Assembly (NCBI GenBank): GCA_963737365.1
Contig: CAVTSD010000001.1
Coordinates: 1,302,001 to 1,366,000 of the forward strand
Length of the DNA stretch: 64,000 nucleotides
Reading direction: 5' to 3'
Source of the DNA: Roseiarcus sp963737365
GTDB taxonomy: Bacteria; Pseudomonadota; Alphaproteobacteria; Rhizobiales; Beijerinckiaceae
Part shown: in pieces, positions 46,422 through 55,910 of the stretch
How positions within the stretch are numbered: the stretch's first letter is position 1
Layout of the letters: each line of letters begins with the position of its first letter
The notes under the pieces: model-generated
What the model was told of the DNA's origin: nothing
Database searches by the model: none
Seen by the model: only the letters and a program-made list of their open reading frames with translations
Position numbers and translations under genes: made by a program

Positions 46422-46982
46422 CTAGAAATCGACCTTCTTCTTCTTCATCTCCGCGCGGGCGCGCTCGAGGATATCGGTCGACAGCTTTTCGCGCCAAGCG
46501 CCGGTGACGTCGGAAAGATTCTGAAGAAAGACCGGGGTGACCTCGACATATTTCTTGCCGGCGGGACTCTCGAAAAAGGCCGCGACCTGGACGATGTCCT
46601 GTTCGGGCATTTGCGAGGCGAGCAGGCTCTCCGCCTGGGCGTAGGTCTGCTTCGCCGTCTGATCGAATTCTGGCTGAATGGCCTTCAAGGTCGCGCGAAG
46701 CGAATCCCTGATCTCCGGGCGAGTCCGGGTGAGGTTGTTTTCGAGCTCCTGCATCATGCCGGGAACGACGATCGCAATCGACTGCTTGAGGCCAATGGTG
46801 CTGAGGATTTTGTCAGCGGCGGCAATGGCGGCCGGCGAGGGCGCTGCGGGCGCGGCGGCGGCAGGCGCCGCGGGCGCCGGTGCGGCAGGGGGCGTGGTGT
46901 CGGCCGCCCTCGCTGGCGCGCTCAGGATGGCGAACAGGAAGAGGGCGAGGCGGCCTAGGGGGATTCCGGCGCGGGCGGGCAT
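46422..46982 (-). CDS. Exported DUF2059 protein
   Basis: The 186-aa protein begins with a signal peptide (ARAGIPLGRLALFLFAILSA, cleaved after APARA) and an Ala/Pro-rich linker. The DUF2059 helical domain follows (SIAIVVPGMMQELENNLTRT, then EFDQTAKQTYAQAESLLASQ, VAAFFESPAGKKYVEVTPVF). It is expected in the periplasm; the function of the family is not known. ATG 46982 is preferred over the TTG one codon upstream, and an AGGAG lies in front. It lies between gor and rpiA, in the same direction, and may be in one transcription unit with them. Confidence 0.85.
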   Translation of the reverse strand: MPARAGIPLGRLALFLFAILSAPARAADTTPPAAPAPAAPAAAAPAAPSPAAIAAADKILSTIGLKQSIAIVVPGMMQELENNLTRTRPEIRDSLRATLKAIQPEFDQTAKQTYAQAESLLASQMPEQDIVQVAAFFESPAGKKYVEVTPVFLQNLSDVTGAWREKLSTDILERARAEMKKKKVDF

Positions 46983-47012
46983 CAAGGAACTCCTGGGAAT
47001 GTGGCTTCGAGT

Positions 47013-47720
47013 TCAACTCGGGGCGCCAAGGACTTCGACGCCCTCGGCGCCGGCGATGATCGCCGTGCGCGCGAGGCCGATGAAAAGCCCGTGTTCGACG
47101 ACGCCGGGGATCGGCGACAACAGGGCGCTCAGCGCTTCGGGCTCGGCGATCGCGCCGAGCGAACAATCGAGAATATAGTGCCCGCCATCAGTGACGAAAG
47201 GCGAGGCTTCGCCGCGCAGGCGCATCGGCCCGGCGAGCCCGAGCTTCGCAAAGGCGCGCTCGATATGCCGCCTGGTCGCCGCGAGCCCAAATGGAACAAC
47301 CTCGATCGGCAATGGAAACGCGCCCAGCCGAGGGACAAGCTTGGTCGAATCGGCGATGACGACCATGCGCTTCGAGGCGGAGGCGACGATCTTTTCGCGC
47401 AACAGCGCCCCGCCGCCGCCCTTGATCAGATTGAGCTTGGGATCGATCTCGTCGGCTCCGTCGACCGTCAGATCGAGCTCCGGAATGTCGTCCAGCGTTC
47501 CGAGCGGAATGCCGAGCGCCTTCGCCTGCGCCGCCGTCGCCTCCGACGTCGCCACGCAGCGGATATCGAGGCCCGCTTTGACCTTTTCGCCGACAAGATC
47601 GACGAACTGGCGCGCGGTCGAGCCGCTGCCGAGCCCGAGTTTCATGCCGGGAGTGACCAACTGGAGCGCCCGTTCGGCGGCCTCCCGCTTTCGTTGGTCC
47701 CTGTCAGACGTCGCGGCCAT
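47013..47720 (-). CDS. rpiA: Ribose-5-phosphate isomerase A
   Basis: RpiA (235 aa) interconverts ribose 5-phosphate and ribulose 5-phosphate in the pentose phosphate pathway and in formaldehyde- or CO2-assimilating cycles. The full family signature is present: GLGSGSTARQFVDLV (phosphate loop), LTVDGADEIDPKLNLIKGGGGALLREK (catalytic Asp, Lys and Glu residues) and ADSTKLV. The C-terminal lid region is also complete (YILDCSLGAIAEPEALSALL). The gene is preceded by ccr (start at 49139, end at 47853), in the same direction. Confidence 0.96.
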   Translation of the reverse strand: MAATSDRDQRKREAAERALQLVTPGMKLGLGSGSTARQFVDLVGEKVKAGLDIRCVATSEATAAQAKALGIPLGTLDDIPELDLTVDGADEIDPKLNLIKGGGGALLREKIVASASKRMVVIADSTKLVPRLGAFPLPIEVVPFGLAATRRHIERAFAKLGLAGPMRLRGEASPFVTDGGHYILDCSLGAIAEPEALSALLSPIPGVVEHGLFIGLARTAIIAGAEGVEVLGAPS

Positions 47721-47852
47721 GCGCTCAACTGCTTTCGTTCGCTCAACGCCGCCGCTGCGGTCTCCCGCGTTTTGCCGCGGGACGTTCAGCGAAAAGCCGC
47801 TTTACCGGCTGGCGCCAACGAAGGCAAATCCCAATCCAGTGAGGGCTCCCCT

Positions 47853-49139
47853 CTATTTCCGCGCCGCGTCGAGCACGTCCTCGAAGGTCCGCAAGCCGGT
47901 GGTGGGCGCGCTGACGAGCACCGCCATATTGCCTGGCTTGTGCTCGTTCTTCCACATCTTGGTGTGAGCGGACGGAATCTCCGCCCAGGGGAACACGTCC
48001 GACATGCAGGGGTCTATCCGCCGGTCGATGACAAACTTGTTGGCGGCCGAGGCCTGTTTGAGGTTCGCGAAATGCGAGCCCTGGATGCGCTTCTGCCGCA
48101 TCCAGACAAAGCGGGCGTCGAAGGTGATGTTGAAACCTGTCGTGCCGGCGCAAAACACCACCATGCCGCCGCGCTTCACCACGAAGCAGGAGACCGGGAA
48201 GGTCTGCTCGCCCGGATGTTCGAAGACCGTGTCGACGTCCTTCTTCTCGGTGATGTTCCAGATCGCCTTACCGAACTTGCGGGCTTCCGCCATATAAGCG
48301 TTGTACTCGGGCGAATTGACCTTCGGCAGTTGGCCCCAGCACTTGTAATCCTTGCGATTGATGACGCCCTTGGCGCCGAGCGACATCACGTAGTCGCGCT
48401 TCGTTTCATCGGAGATGACGCCGATCGCGTTTGCGCCAGCCGCCGCGCAGAGCTGGATCCCGAACACGCCCAATCCCCCCGAGGCGCCCCATACCAGCAC
48501 GTTGTCGCCGGGCTTCAGCCGATGAGGTTCGTGGCCGAACAGCATGCGATAGGCGGTGGCGAGCGTTAGCGTATAGGAAGCGGCTTCTTCCCAGGTCAGG
48601 TGCTTCGGGCGCACCATAAGCTGTCGGTCCTGCACGCGGCAGAATTGCGCGAACGAGCCGTCGGGCGTCTCGTAGCCCCAGATGCGCTGCGAGGCGGAGA
48701 ACATCGGGTCACCGCCGTTGCATTCCTCGTCGTCGCCGTCGTCCTGGTTGCAATGGACGACGACCTCGTCGCCGACCTTCCACCGTTTGACCTTCGAGCC
48801 GACCGCCCAGACGATTCCCGACGCGTCGGAGCCAGCGATGTGATAGGGATTCTTGTGCACGTCGAGTGGGGAAATGGGTTCGCCAAGCGCCGCCCAAACG
48901 CCGTTGTAATTGACCCCGGCCGCCATCACGAAGACCAGCACGTCATGGCTGTCGAGGGTCCAGGTTGGCACCACTTCGACCTGCATGGATTGCTCGGGCG
49001 GTCCATGCCGGTCCTTGCGCACGACCCAGGCGTACATCGACGTCGGCACGTGACCGAGCGGCGGAATCTCGCCGATCTCGTAGAGATCCTTCCTCGGCGC
49101 CGCCGCCAGCGACTCGGCGCCCATGGGGTGAGTGTTCAT
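47853..49139 (-). CDS. ccr: Crotonyl-CoA carboxylase/reductase
   Basis: CCR (428 aa) reductively carboxylates crotonyl-CoA to (2S)-ethylmalonyl-CoA with NADPH and CO2. It is the key enzyme of the ethylmalonyl-CoA pathway, which regenerates glyoxylate from acetyl-CoA. It is a medium-chain dehydrogenase/reductase: GroES-like part with GVNYNGVWAALGEP, HIAGSDASGIVWAVG and VHCNQDDGDDEECNGGDPMF, then the Rossmann motif VLVWGASGGLGVFGIQLCAA. ATG 49139 is chosen because GAGGAAAC lies directly before it and the extra 20 residues upstream are not family-like. It is divergent from the small membrane protein at 49350 and from ecm, the third step of the same pathway. Confidence 0.97.
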   Translation of the reverse strand: MNTHPMGAESLAAAPRKDLYEIGEIPPLGHVPTSMYAWVVRKDRHGPPEQSMQVEVVPTWTLDSHDVLVFVMAAGVNYNGVWAALGEPISPLDVHKNPYHIAGSDASGIVWAVGSKVKRWKVGDEVVVHCNQDDGDDEECNGGDPMFSASQRIWGYETPDGSFAQFCRVQDRQLMVRPKHLTWEEAASYTLTLATAYRMLFGHEPHRLKPGDNVLVWGASGGLGVFGIQLCAAAGANAIGVISDETKRDYVMSLGAKGVINRKDYKCWGQLPKVNSPEYNAYMAEARKFGKAIWNITEKKDVDTVFEHPGEQTFPVSCFVVKRGGMVVFCAGTTGFNITFDARFVWMRQKRIQGSHFANLKQASAANKFVIDRRIDPCMSDVFPWAEIPSAHTKMWKNEHKPGNMAVLVSAPTTGLRTFEDVLDAARK

Positions 49140-49349
49140 CGTTTCCTCGGCCTGTCGAGCGTGCGCCGGAACTGGATTGCCTCCTATATTGCGGCGCACA
49201 ATTAACCATTGCGCTCCGAGGCCGCGAAAATCAATCCGACTTTGGTCAACGGTTTCGCTTCTCTGCAGCGGAATTTACATCGCGGAAGGAAATCAAGCGT
49301 AAGGAAGACCAGTCGGCTGCGGTCGAAGCGGGACGAGGACCCTGCGGCA

Positions 49350-49655
49350 ATGTCGAACTGGCCGTTGTTGGAATTTGTGCAGGATCTGGGCAATTTCGAT
49401 CTCGTCGCGCTCCTACTCGGCGCGGTGATCGCATTCTTCTCCGCCGGCTTCGCGATCGACTACATCGTTGGCCGTTACGGCATGGGTCCCTATTGGAACG
49501 GCTTCTACGCCATGGTCGGCGCTTATGCGGGGCTGTGCGCCCGCAATTGGTGGCTCCAACCTTACGCCGGCTACGATCCTTACCTCACGACCATCGCAAT
49601 CGCGGGCGGATTGTTGACCACGGTCGTGATGGTGAACGCTGTCGCCAAACGCTGA
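49350..49655 (+). CDS. Small membrane protein of unknown function (101 aa)
   Basis: The protein starts MSNWPLLEFVQDLGNFDLVA (ATG 49350). It has three likely membrane segments (LVALLLGAVIAFFSAGFAIDYIV around 18-40, YAMVGAYAGLCARNWW around 51-66, LTTIAIAGGLLTTVVMVNAV around 78-97). The frame is open to 49209 but the added 47 residues are charged and not protein-like. It lies between ccr and ecm on the ecm strand, 170 bases before ecm. No function is known to me; position suggests, but does not prove, a link to the ethylmalonyl-CoA pathway. Confidence 0.65.
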   Translation: MSNWPLLEFVQDLGNFDLVALLLGAVIAFFSAGFAIDYIVGRYGMGPYWNGFYAMVGAYAGLCARNWWLQPYAGYDPYLTTIAIAGGLLTTVVMVNAVAKR

Positions 49656-49824
49656 ACCATTCCAGCGTTCCCCGACGTTGAACGAGTTTCTCTCCTCCGG
49701 CGACGCCGTCGTCTTCAGTAAAGCTGTGGCGTCCCAAGGTATTTTCTGTAATTGTGCCCTGCGCAATGATGGGGCGAGCGCGCGGGACGCGAGGCCTGAC
49801 GCGGGCGCGTAGAGCGAGCAAAGC

Positions 49825-51831
49825 ATGGCGCAAGCGAAGGACCGAACGACGGCGACGCGCCGCGACCAGCCCTGGATCTTTCGCACTTACGCCGGCCATT
49901 CGACAGCGCATGAGTCGAACAGGCTCTATCGCCAGAACCTGGCCAAGGGGCAGACGGGGCTCTCGATCGCCTTCGATCTGCCGACCCAGACCGGATTTGA
50001 CAGCGACCATCTGCTCGCCCGCGGCGAGGTCGGCAAGGTCGGCGTCGCGATCTCTCACATCGGCGACATGCGAACCCTGTTCGAGGGCATCCCGCTTGCA
50101 TCCATGAATACGTCGATGACCATCAACGCCACAGCGCCGTGGCTGATGGCTCTCTACATCGCGATCGCCGACGAGCAGGGCGTGTCCCGCGCCCAGCTCC
50201 AGGGCACGACCCAGAACGACATCATCAAGGAATATCTGGCGCGCGGATCCTACGTCTTCCCACCCGATGCGTCGCTCAGGCTGACCAAGGACATGATCGT
50301 GTTCGGGGCCCGAGAGACGCCGAAGTGGAACCCGATGAACGTGTGCTCCTACCACCTTCAGGAAGCGGGCGCGACGCCGGTCCAGGAGCTCTCCTACGCA
50401 CTCGCCACGGCGATCGCCGTGCTCGAACGGGTCCGCAAATCGGCCGAGGTCGACGAAGCGGGATTTGCGGAGGTCGTGGGCCGGATTTCGTTCTTCGTCA
50501 ACGCCGGCATGCGCTTCGTGACCGAACTCGCGAAGATGCGCGCCTTCGTTGAATTGTGGGACGAGATCACGCGCGATCGTTTCGGCGTCCAAGATCCCGC
50601 CAAACGTCGATTCCGCTACGGCGTCCAAGTCAATTCGCTCGGACTGACCGAGCAACAGCCTGAGAACAACGTCTATCGGATCTTGATCGAGATGCTGTCG
50701 GTGGTCCTGTCGAAGAACGCCCGCGCCCGCGCCGTGCAACTGCCCGCGTGGAACGAGGCGCTCGGTCTGCCGCGGCCGTTCGACCAGCAATGGTCGCTGC
50801 GCCTGCAGCAGATCATGGCTTACGAAACCGACCTGCTTGAGTTCGGCGACATTTTCGACGGCAGCAAGGAGCTTGCGGCGTTGGTCGCCAAGCTCAAGAG
50901 CGAGGCCCTGGAGGAAATCGCCGCGATCGACGCGATGGGGGGCGCGGTTAAAGCGGTTGAGACAGGCGCGCTCAAGGCGAAGCTTGTCGAATCCAACACG
51001 CGCAGACTCGAGGCAATCGAGCGCGGCGAGCAGATCGTCGTCGGCGTCAACGCCTTCACCAATTCCGAGCCCTCACCGCTGGCGGCGGACGAGAATTCGA
51101 TCCACGTCCCATCCGCCGTCGCCGAGGCCGAGCAGGTGGCGGCCCTGGTGGCGTGGCGCGCTCAACGAGATGAGGCTCGCGTGCGCGAGGCGCTAGGGGC
51201 GCTGCGTAGGGCGGCGGCGAGCGGCGCCAACATCATGCCTGTTTCGATCGAGGCGGCGAAAGCCGGGGCCACGACGGGCGAATGGGGCGACGCGCTGCGA
51301 GCGGAGTTTGGAGTTTATCGCGCGCCGACCGGCGTTTCGCCGCGCGCGCGTCAGGAGGCAGGCGACCTCGACCCGCTTCGCAGCCAAGTTGAACGCGTTT
51401 CGCTCAAGCTCGGCCGCCGGCTCCGGTTCCTCGTCGGGAAGCCAGGCCTCGACGGCCACTCGAATGGCGCGGAGCAGATCGCGGCGCGCGCTACGGATGC
51501 GGGCATGGACGTCGTCTACGATGGCATCCGGCTCACCCCGGCCGAAATCGTCGAAGCGGCCAAGTCCGGCGTCCACTGTGTCGGCCTGTCGATCCTGTCA
51601 GGCTCGCATGTCGCGCTCACGGAGGAGGTGCTGAAGCTTATGCGCGAGGCCGGCCTCAAGCACGTGCCGCTCATCGTCGGCGGCATCGTTCCGCCCGCCG
51701 ACGCGGAGCGACTGACGGCCGCCGGCGTCGCGGCGGTCTACACGCCAAAGGATTTTGAGATCAACACCATCCTCGGCGCGGTCGTTCAGGAAGTCGAAGC
51801 GCGCTTCGACGCGCGGCTGGCCGGCCAATGA
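49825..51831 (+). CDS. ecm: Ethylmalonyl-CoA mutase (coenzyme B12-dependent)
   Basis: The enzyme (668 aa) converts (2R)-ethylmalonyl-CoA to methylsuccinyl-CoA and follows CCR and the epimerase in the ethylmalonyl-CoA pathway. The N-terminal (beta/alpha)8 substrate barrel has FRTYAGHSTAHESNRLYRQN, LSIAFDLPTQTGFDSDH and STSMTINATAPWLMALYIA-like blocks, with QLQGTTQNDIIKEYLARGSY following. The C-terminal B12-binding domain has GLDGHSNGAEQIA near residues 541-553, the DxHxxG motif (Asp, His, Gly) that ligates cobalt, and GLSILSGSHV. The order of blocks and the length match MeaA/Ecm rather than methylmalonyl-CoA mutase large subunits. Confidence 0.95.
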   Translation: MAQAKDRTTATRRDQPWIFRTYAGHSTAHESNRLYRQNLAKGQTGLSIAFDLPTQTGFDSDHLLARGEVGKVGVAISHIGDMRTLFEGIPLASMNTSMTINATAPWLMALYIAIADEQGVSRAQLQGTTQNDIIKEYLARGSYVFPPDASLRLTKDMIVFGARETPKWNPMNVCSYHLQEAGATPVQELSYALATAIAVLERVRKSAEVDEAGFAEVVGRISFFVNAGMRFVTELAKMRAFVELWDEITRDRFGVQDPAKRRFRYGVQVNSLGLTEQQPENNVYRILIEMLSVVLSKNARARAVQLPAWNEALGLPRPFDQQWSLRLQQIMAYETDLLEFGDIFDGSKELAALVAKLKSEALEEIAAIDAMGGAVKAVETGALKAKLVESNTRRLEAIERGEQIVVGVNAFTNSEPSPLAADENSIHVPSAVAEAEQVAALVAWRAQRDEARVREALGALRRAAASGANIMPVSIEAAKAGATTGEWGDALRAEFGVYRAPTGVSPRARQEAGDLDPLRSQVERVSLKLGRRLRFLVGKPGLDGHSNGAEQIAARATDAGMDVVYDGIRLTPAEIVEAAKSGVHCVGLSILSGSHVALTEEVLKLMREAGLKHVPLIVGGIVPPADAERLTAAGVAAVYTPKDFEINTILGAVVQEVEARFDARLAGQ

Positions 51832-52002
51832 GGATCAAGAGCGCATCGGCGGGCGTTCAGAGTTAACAGCGCGCGATGAGGCGATGACCCCGGGCTCGGG
51901 CTCCTATCCGACGCGTCGTGACGGCGCTCGGCGAAGACATCACGTGGCTCAGGGCGCGTTAGGCCCGTGGCACGACGACTTAAAGTAAGGACATGTTCGC
52001 GC

Positions 52003-52803
52003 ATGACAGAGCTCTCGCCAGAAGGTCTCCGCGCTGTCCAAGACCTCGCTCATCGGACTGGGTTCAGCGTGGACGCTGTGACCTCAATGCTGCTCTCGAT
52101 CATTGCCGGGCGCGGCCGCATGGCCCAGTTCAGCCATCCGGAATTTGGAGGCTCGGGACAATGGATGGGGGGCGGCGCGATCATGATCTCGGACATGTTC
52201 AACAACGCGCTCAAAGCGCGCGTCGAGGGGTTGTGCAACGAGCTGTCGGCGCTGGTCGAACGCGAACCAGGAATTGCGGGCGCCGACGCGTTCCAGTCGC
52301 AACGCCAAGGCTCAGGCGCGAAGGTGGTCGCTTCGTCGTCGAGTCTCCTGACGAATCCGACGACCGGTGGAAACGACTGGTGGCCAGATGATCTCGGCGC
52401 GCCTTCGAGCGTGGGGGCCCAGAACGACATCCGGTACGCCTACTTTCCCGCCGCTCGCCGCCTCGTCGTCGATCGGAGCGGAAAAGTGGTCGTCTACGAC
52501 ACGCAAGACCATCAGATCAGCGGGTTCTCGCAACAACAGCCTGGATCAGGCTCAATCAGTTTCTCGAGCCAGCTTGGCCCGGTTGATCTAAACCACCTGC
52601 GCGTCATCGCGGGGGCGAATGAAACGCCTTCCCAACCGACACGTCAGCCTGCTGCGGAGCATGAGGGCGCAAGAACAGGCGCTGCAGCGGGACATGAGGA
52701 TATTCTCGACGCGATCGAGCGCCTGGCCGCCCTGCATGCGCGCGGCATTCTCACCGAGGCGGAATTCTCCGCCAAAAAAGCGGAACTGCTCCACCGACTT
52801 TAG
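52003..52803 (+). CDS. SHOCT-domain protein of unknown function
   Basis: The protein (266 aa) starts at ATG 52003 (MTELSPEGLRAVQDLAHRTG). The middle part (MAQFSHPEFGGSGQWMGGGA, IMISDMFNNALKARVEGLCN) is short and glycine-rich and is followed by a region with NDWWPDDLGAPSSVGAQNDI and RYAYFPAARRLVVDRSGKVVV. The last 35 residues (DILDAIERLAALHARGILTE, AEFSAKKAELLHRL) are a SHOCT domain, often found at protein ends as a small helical oligomerisation or anchoring unit. It has no signal peptide. The organisation resembles uncharacterised alphaproteobacterial SHOCT proteins. It lies 170 bases behind ecm. Confidence 0.75.
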   Translation: MTELSPEGLRAVQDLAHRTGFSVDAVTSMLLSIIAGRGRMAQFSHPEFGGSGQWMGGGAIMISDMFNNALKARVEGLCNELSALVEREPGIAGADAFQSQRQGSGAKVVASSSSLLTNPTTGGNDWWPDDLGAPSSVGAQNDIRYAYFPAARRLVVDRSGKVVVYDTQDHQISGFSQQQPGSGSISFSSQLGPVDLNHLRVIAGANETPSQPTRQPAAEHEGARTGAAAGHEDILDAIERLAALHARGILTEAEFSAKKAELLHRL

Positions 52804-52843
52804 TCGGCGCCGTATGGGACTCTTCCCCCGGTAAAACGTCTGT

Positions 52844-54127
52844 CTAGCGTCCCGTTGTCGCCATGGCGGCGCGCGCGCGAACTTGTTTCACTCCAGCCGG
52901 ATCGACCGACGGCGCGGAGGCGCCCCAGGCGTTGCGAATATACGTCAAGACCGCCGCTGCCTGATCGTCGCTCAGCTTCCATGCGAACGATGGCATGCCC
53001 GGCCCTGTCGGCTCCCCGGCGGTCGCAACGCTGCGCGCGCCTTCGATAAGGATGCGAACGAGGCTTGTCGGATCGGTCGAACGGACATTCGGCGATCCGG
53101 CCAGCGAGGGGAAAAGATAGGGGACGCCTTTTCCATCCAGTCCATGGCAAGCCGAACATTCGTCGGCGTAGATCGCGCCTCCTGCGACCATCTTCGGATC
53201 GGAGGCGGATAAAGCCGCCGCTGGCGGAGACGTCTGACCTGGAAAATCCTTGAGGTAAGTTGCGATCGCTGTGAGGTCGGCGTCGGTCATATGCGAGCTC
53301 GACAGCGTGATCTCTTCGGCCATGATTTCGGTCGAGGCGCTGGTCGGGTTATGGCCCTTCTTGAGATAGGCCACGATATCGGCGACGCTCCATCCGCCAA
53401 CGCCCCGCTCGTTGTCGCCGGTGATATTGGGCGCGAACCAGCCCTGCAGGGCATAGCCTTGAAGAGCGCGCGCGCTTTCGTCGCCGCCGAGCGCGGACTT
53501 CGGCGTGTGACAGGCGCCGCAATGGCCAAGGCCCTCGACGAGATAGGCGCCGCGATTCCATTCCGCCGACTTTGCGGGATCCGGCCTGAACTCGCCCTTC
53601 TTGAAATAAAGCGCGTTCCAGGCGGTCATGCCCTCACGAACGTCAAAGGGGAATGGCAGCTTGTTGGAGACGACGGCGTTGCGCACTGGCTTGACCGTGT
53701 TGAGGTAAGCGCGGATGGCGAGCGCGTCGCTCTCGGTGAGCTTAGTGTAATAGGGATAGGGCATCGCCGGGTAGAGCGGCTGGCCATTATGCCCCTTGCC
53801 CTCGCGCAAAGCGCGGACGAACTGTTCGTCGCTCCATGCGCCGATGCCGGTCTCGAGATCGGGCGTGATATTGGCGCCCACGACGACGCCGAATGGCGTT
53901 TCGATAGGGCGGCCGCCGGCGAAGGGCTGGCCCGAGCCGGGCACGGTGTGACAGCTCGTACAGTCGCCGACGACGGCGAGATACCGTCCCCGCTCGATCT
54001 GTCCAAAATTCTGCGGATCGAGGCTCGTCCCGACTTTGTTCTGCGCGCGCCCCGGCGCGGTCAGGCTCGCGAGGATCAGCGAGGCGATCGCTGCGCCCGC
54101 GATCCGCCGCGCGACGAGCTTACGCAT
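52844..54127 (-). CDS. Triheme cytochrome c subunit of a membrane-bound dehydrogenase
   Basis: This exported cytochrome (427 aa) accepts electrons from the flavoprotein subunit encoded just upstream and passes them to the quinone pool or oxidase. A signal peptide (residues 1-28, ending APGRA) precedes three heme sites CTSCH (56-60), CGACH (203-207) and CSACH (324-328). Axial methionines are probably in the PYPYYT and MPSFAW regions. Layout and length match the cytochrome subunit of gluconate/alcohol/sorbitol dehydrogenases. The gene overlaps the 54120-55898 flavoprotein gene by 8 bases, so the subunits are translationally coupled. Confidence 0.92.
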   Translation of the reverse strand: MRKLVARRIAGAAIASLILASLTAPGRAQNKVGTSLDPQNFGQIERGRYLAVVGDCTSCHTVPGSGQPFAGGRPIETPFGVVVGANITPDLETGIGAWSDEQFVRALREGKGHNGQPLYPAMPYPYYTKLTESDALAIRAYLNTVKPVRNAVVSNKLPFPFDVREGMTAWNALYFKKGEFRPDPAKSAEWNRGAYLVEGLGHCGACHTPKSALGGDESARALQGYALQGWFAPNITGDNERGVGGWSVADIVAYLKKGHNPTSASTEIMAEEITLSSSHMTDADLTAIATYLKDFPGQTSPPAAALSASDPKMVAGGAIYADECSACHGLDGKGVPYLFPSLAGSPNVRSTDPTSLVRILIEGARSVATAGEPTGPGMPSFAWKLSDDQAAAVLTYIRNAWGASAPSVDPAGVKQVRARAAMATTGR

Positions 54128-55898
54128 GGACGAGAGGTCCCGGGTTCTTCAGGTATTGGGTCCTGATCGCCTCGGCCGACCAATAGGCGAGGGCGGCGAC
54201 CGTCCCGGTCGGATTGTAGCCGGCGTTTTGCGGGAAGGCGCTCGCGCCCATGACGAAAAGATTGGGTACGTCCCAGCTTTGCAGATAGCGGTTGAGCGCG
54301 CTGGTCGAGGGGTCGGTCCCCATGATCGCGCCGCCGCAAAGATGCGTCGTCTGGTACTTCGTGACGTCGTAGGGCGCCTTGCGCGGTTGCTTCTCGACTT
54401 CATTCGCGCCCATCGCCTTGATGATCTCGGCGAATTTGTCGGTGAGATAAGCGTTCTGCTTGATCTCGTTGTCGTGAAAGTCGATCGTCATGCGCACGAG
54501 CGGGCGCCCGAACCGGTCCTTATAGAGCGGGTCAAGATCGAGATAGACGTCGCGATAAGAATAGAAGCTGCCATGCACGCCGGTGCCGGGCGTCACCGTG
54601 CTCAAGTAATTGTCGCGCACCGCGCTCTTCCACTTCGCGCCCCATTTGGGCGTGCCTGGCGGAACGTGAGTGTTTTCAATCGGGCGCCCGCCCGTTTGCA
54701 CCTGCCCCATATAGCCCCCGCCGACGAAGCCGAGCGGACCATGGTCGAAATTGTCGCCATTGAATTCGTCGATGCACATGCCGATCGATCCGGAGGCGAT
54801 GAATGGATTGAAGTTGAACTTGTCCTTGTCGAAGAAGCCAACGGCGTCGGAGATCGTCTGGTGGGTGAAATTGCGGCCGATCACGCCCTGATTGGCGACC
54901 GGATCGTAGGGCTTGCCAACGCCCGACTGCAGGAGGAGCTGAACGTTGAAAATGGTGAACGCGGCAAGGATGACGAGGTCGGCGGGCTGCTCCCATTCCT
55001 CGCCGCTCGCATCGACGTATGTGACGCCGGTGGTCCGTTTGCCGGAGGCGTCGAGATCGATGCGCGTCACCTCGCACTCGGCGCGGTAACCGAAGTTCGA
55101 TTTCCTTAGGAGCAGCGGAAGAAGGGTCGTCTGCGGGGAAGCCTTCGAATAATTGCCGCAGCCGAACCATTCGCAGAAGCCGCAATAGGTGCAGGGACCG
55201 AGCCGGGCGCCGAGCGGGTTCGTATAGGCCTGTGACATGTTGCCGGACGGCTGGGGGAACGGCTTGTAGCCAAGCTCGCGCGCAGCCTTCGCGAACAGCG
55301 TGTGGCTGAACGGTTGGGCCTGCGGCGGGTTCGGATAGGGCCGCGAGCGCGGTCCCTCGAACGGATTGCCGCCTTCGAGGATCTTGCCGTTCAGATTGCC
55401 CGCGGCGCCCGACGTCCCGCAAAGATACTCGAACCGGTCGTAGTGCGGCTCGAGATCGTCGTAGGTGACGCCGTAGTCCTGAATCGTCATGTCTTGGGGA
55501 AGAAAACTCGCCCCATATCTTTGCGTCAGATGCGTCTTGAGGACAAAGTCGGATGGCAGGAAGCGCCAAGTCTCGGCGTTCCAATGCACGCCCCCGCCGC
55601 CGACGCCGTTCATTGGCATGAACGCGCCCCAATTGCGGATCGGGAGCGCCTGCTCGTTCATCTTGTTGCGAAACGTAAAGGTGAGCTGGTCAGGGCGCAG
55701 GAAAAGCTCGTGGCGGATGCGATAACGCAATTCATCCTGATCGAAGGTCGTGGGAAAATCGGTCGGGGCGTCGCGCCATGGCCCGCGTTCGATCGCGATG
55801 ACGTCGAGGCCCTCGTCGGTCAGCTCATTGGCAAGGATCGAACCGGTCCAGCCGAGGCCGATGATCGCAACATCCTTCTTGGGGAGCTTGCGCGCCAT
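54120..55898 (-). CDS. GMC-type flavoprotein dehydrogenase subunit (gluconate 2-dehydrogenase-like)
   Basis: The 592-aa FAD enzyme belongs to the GMC superfamily and oxidises a sugar acid or alcohol. The dinucleotide motif VAIIGLGWTGSILANELTDE is at the N-terminus. NGVGGGGVHWNAETWRFLP is the FAD-wrapping loop, and HLCGGAIMGTDPSTSALNRY near the C-terminus carries the probable catalytic His. A cysteine cluster CTYCGFCEWFGC (about residues 234-245) resembles the [3Fe-4S] binding motif of fructose and glucose dehydrogenase GMC subunits. The neighbours (triheme cytochrome and small subunit) give the typical three-subunit arrangement of membrane-bound dehydrogenases. The substrate is not certain. 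Confidence 0.9.
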   Translation of the reverse strand: MARKLPKKDVAIIGLGWTGSILANELTDEGLDVIAIERGPWRDAPTDFPTTFDQDELRYRIRHELFLRPDQLTFTFRNKMNEQALPIRNWGAFMPMNGVGGGGVHWNAETWRFLPSDFVLKTHLTQRYGASFLPQDMTIQDYGVTYDDLEPHYDRFEYLCGTSGAAGNLNGKILEGGNPFEGPRSRPYPNPPQAQPFSHTLFAKAARELGYKPFPQPSGNMSQAYTNPLGARLGPCTYCGFCEWFGCGNYSKASPQTTLLPLLLRKSNFGYRAECEVTRIDLDASGKRTTGVTYVDASGEEWEQPADLVILAAFTIFNVQLLLQSGVGKPYDPVANQGVIGRNFTHQTISDAVGFFDKDKFNFNPFIASGSIGMCIDEFNGDNFDHGPLGFVGGGYMGQVQTGGRPIENTHVPPGTPKWGAKWKSAVRDNYLSTVTPGTGVHGSFYSYRDVYLDLDPLYKDRFGRPLVRMTIDFHDNEIKQNAYLTDKFAEIIKAMGANEVEKQPRKAPYDVTKYQTTHLCGGAIMGTDPSTSALNRYLQSWDVPNLFVMGASAFPQNAGYNPTGTVAALAYWSAEAIRTQYLKNPGPLVHA

Positions 55899-55910
55899 CG
55901 TATTCGCCCT

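Noticed and set aside
47001..48569. 522-codon plus-strand frame opposite rpiA and ccr
   Set aside because: It is a shadow frame; both minus-strand genes have complete family motifs.
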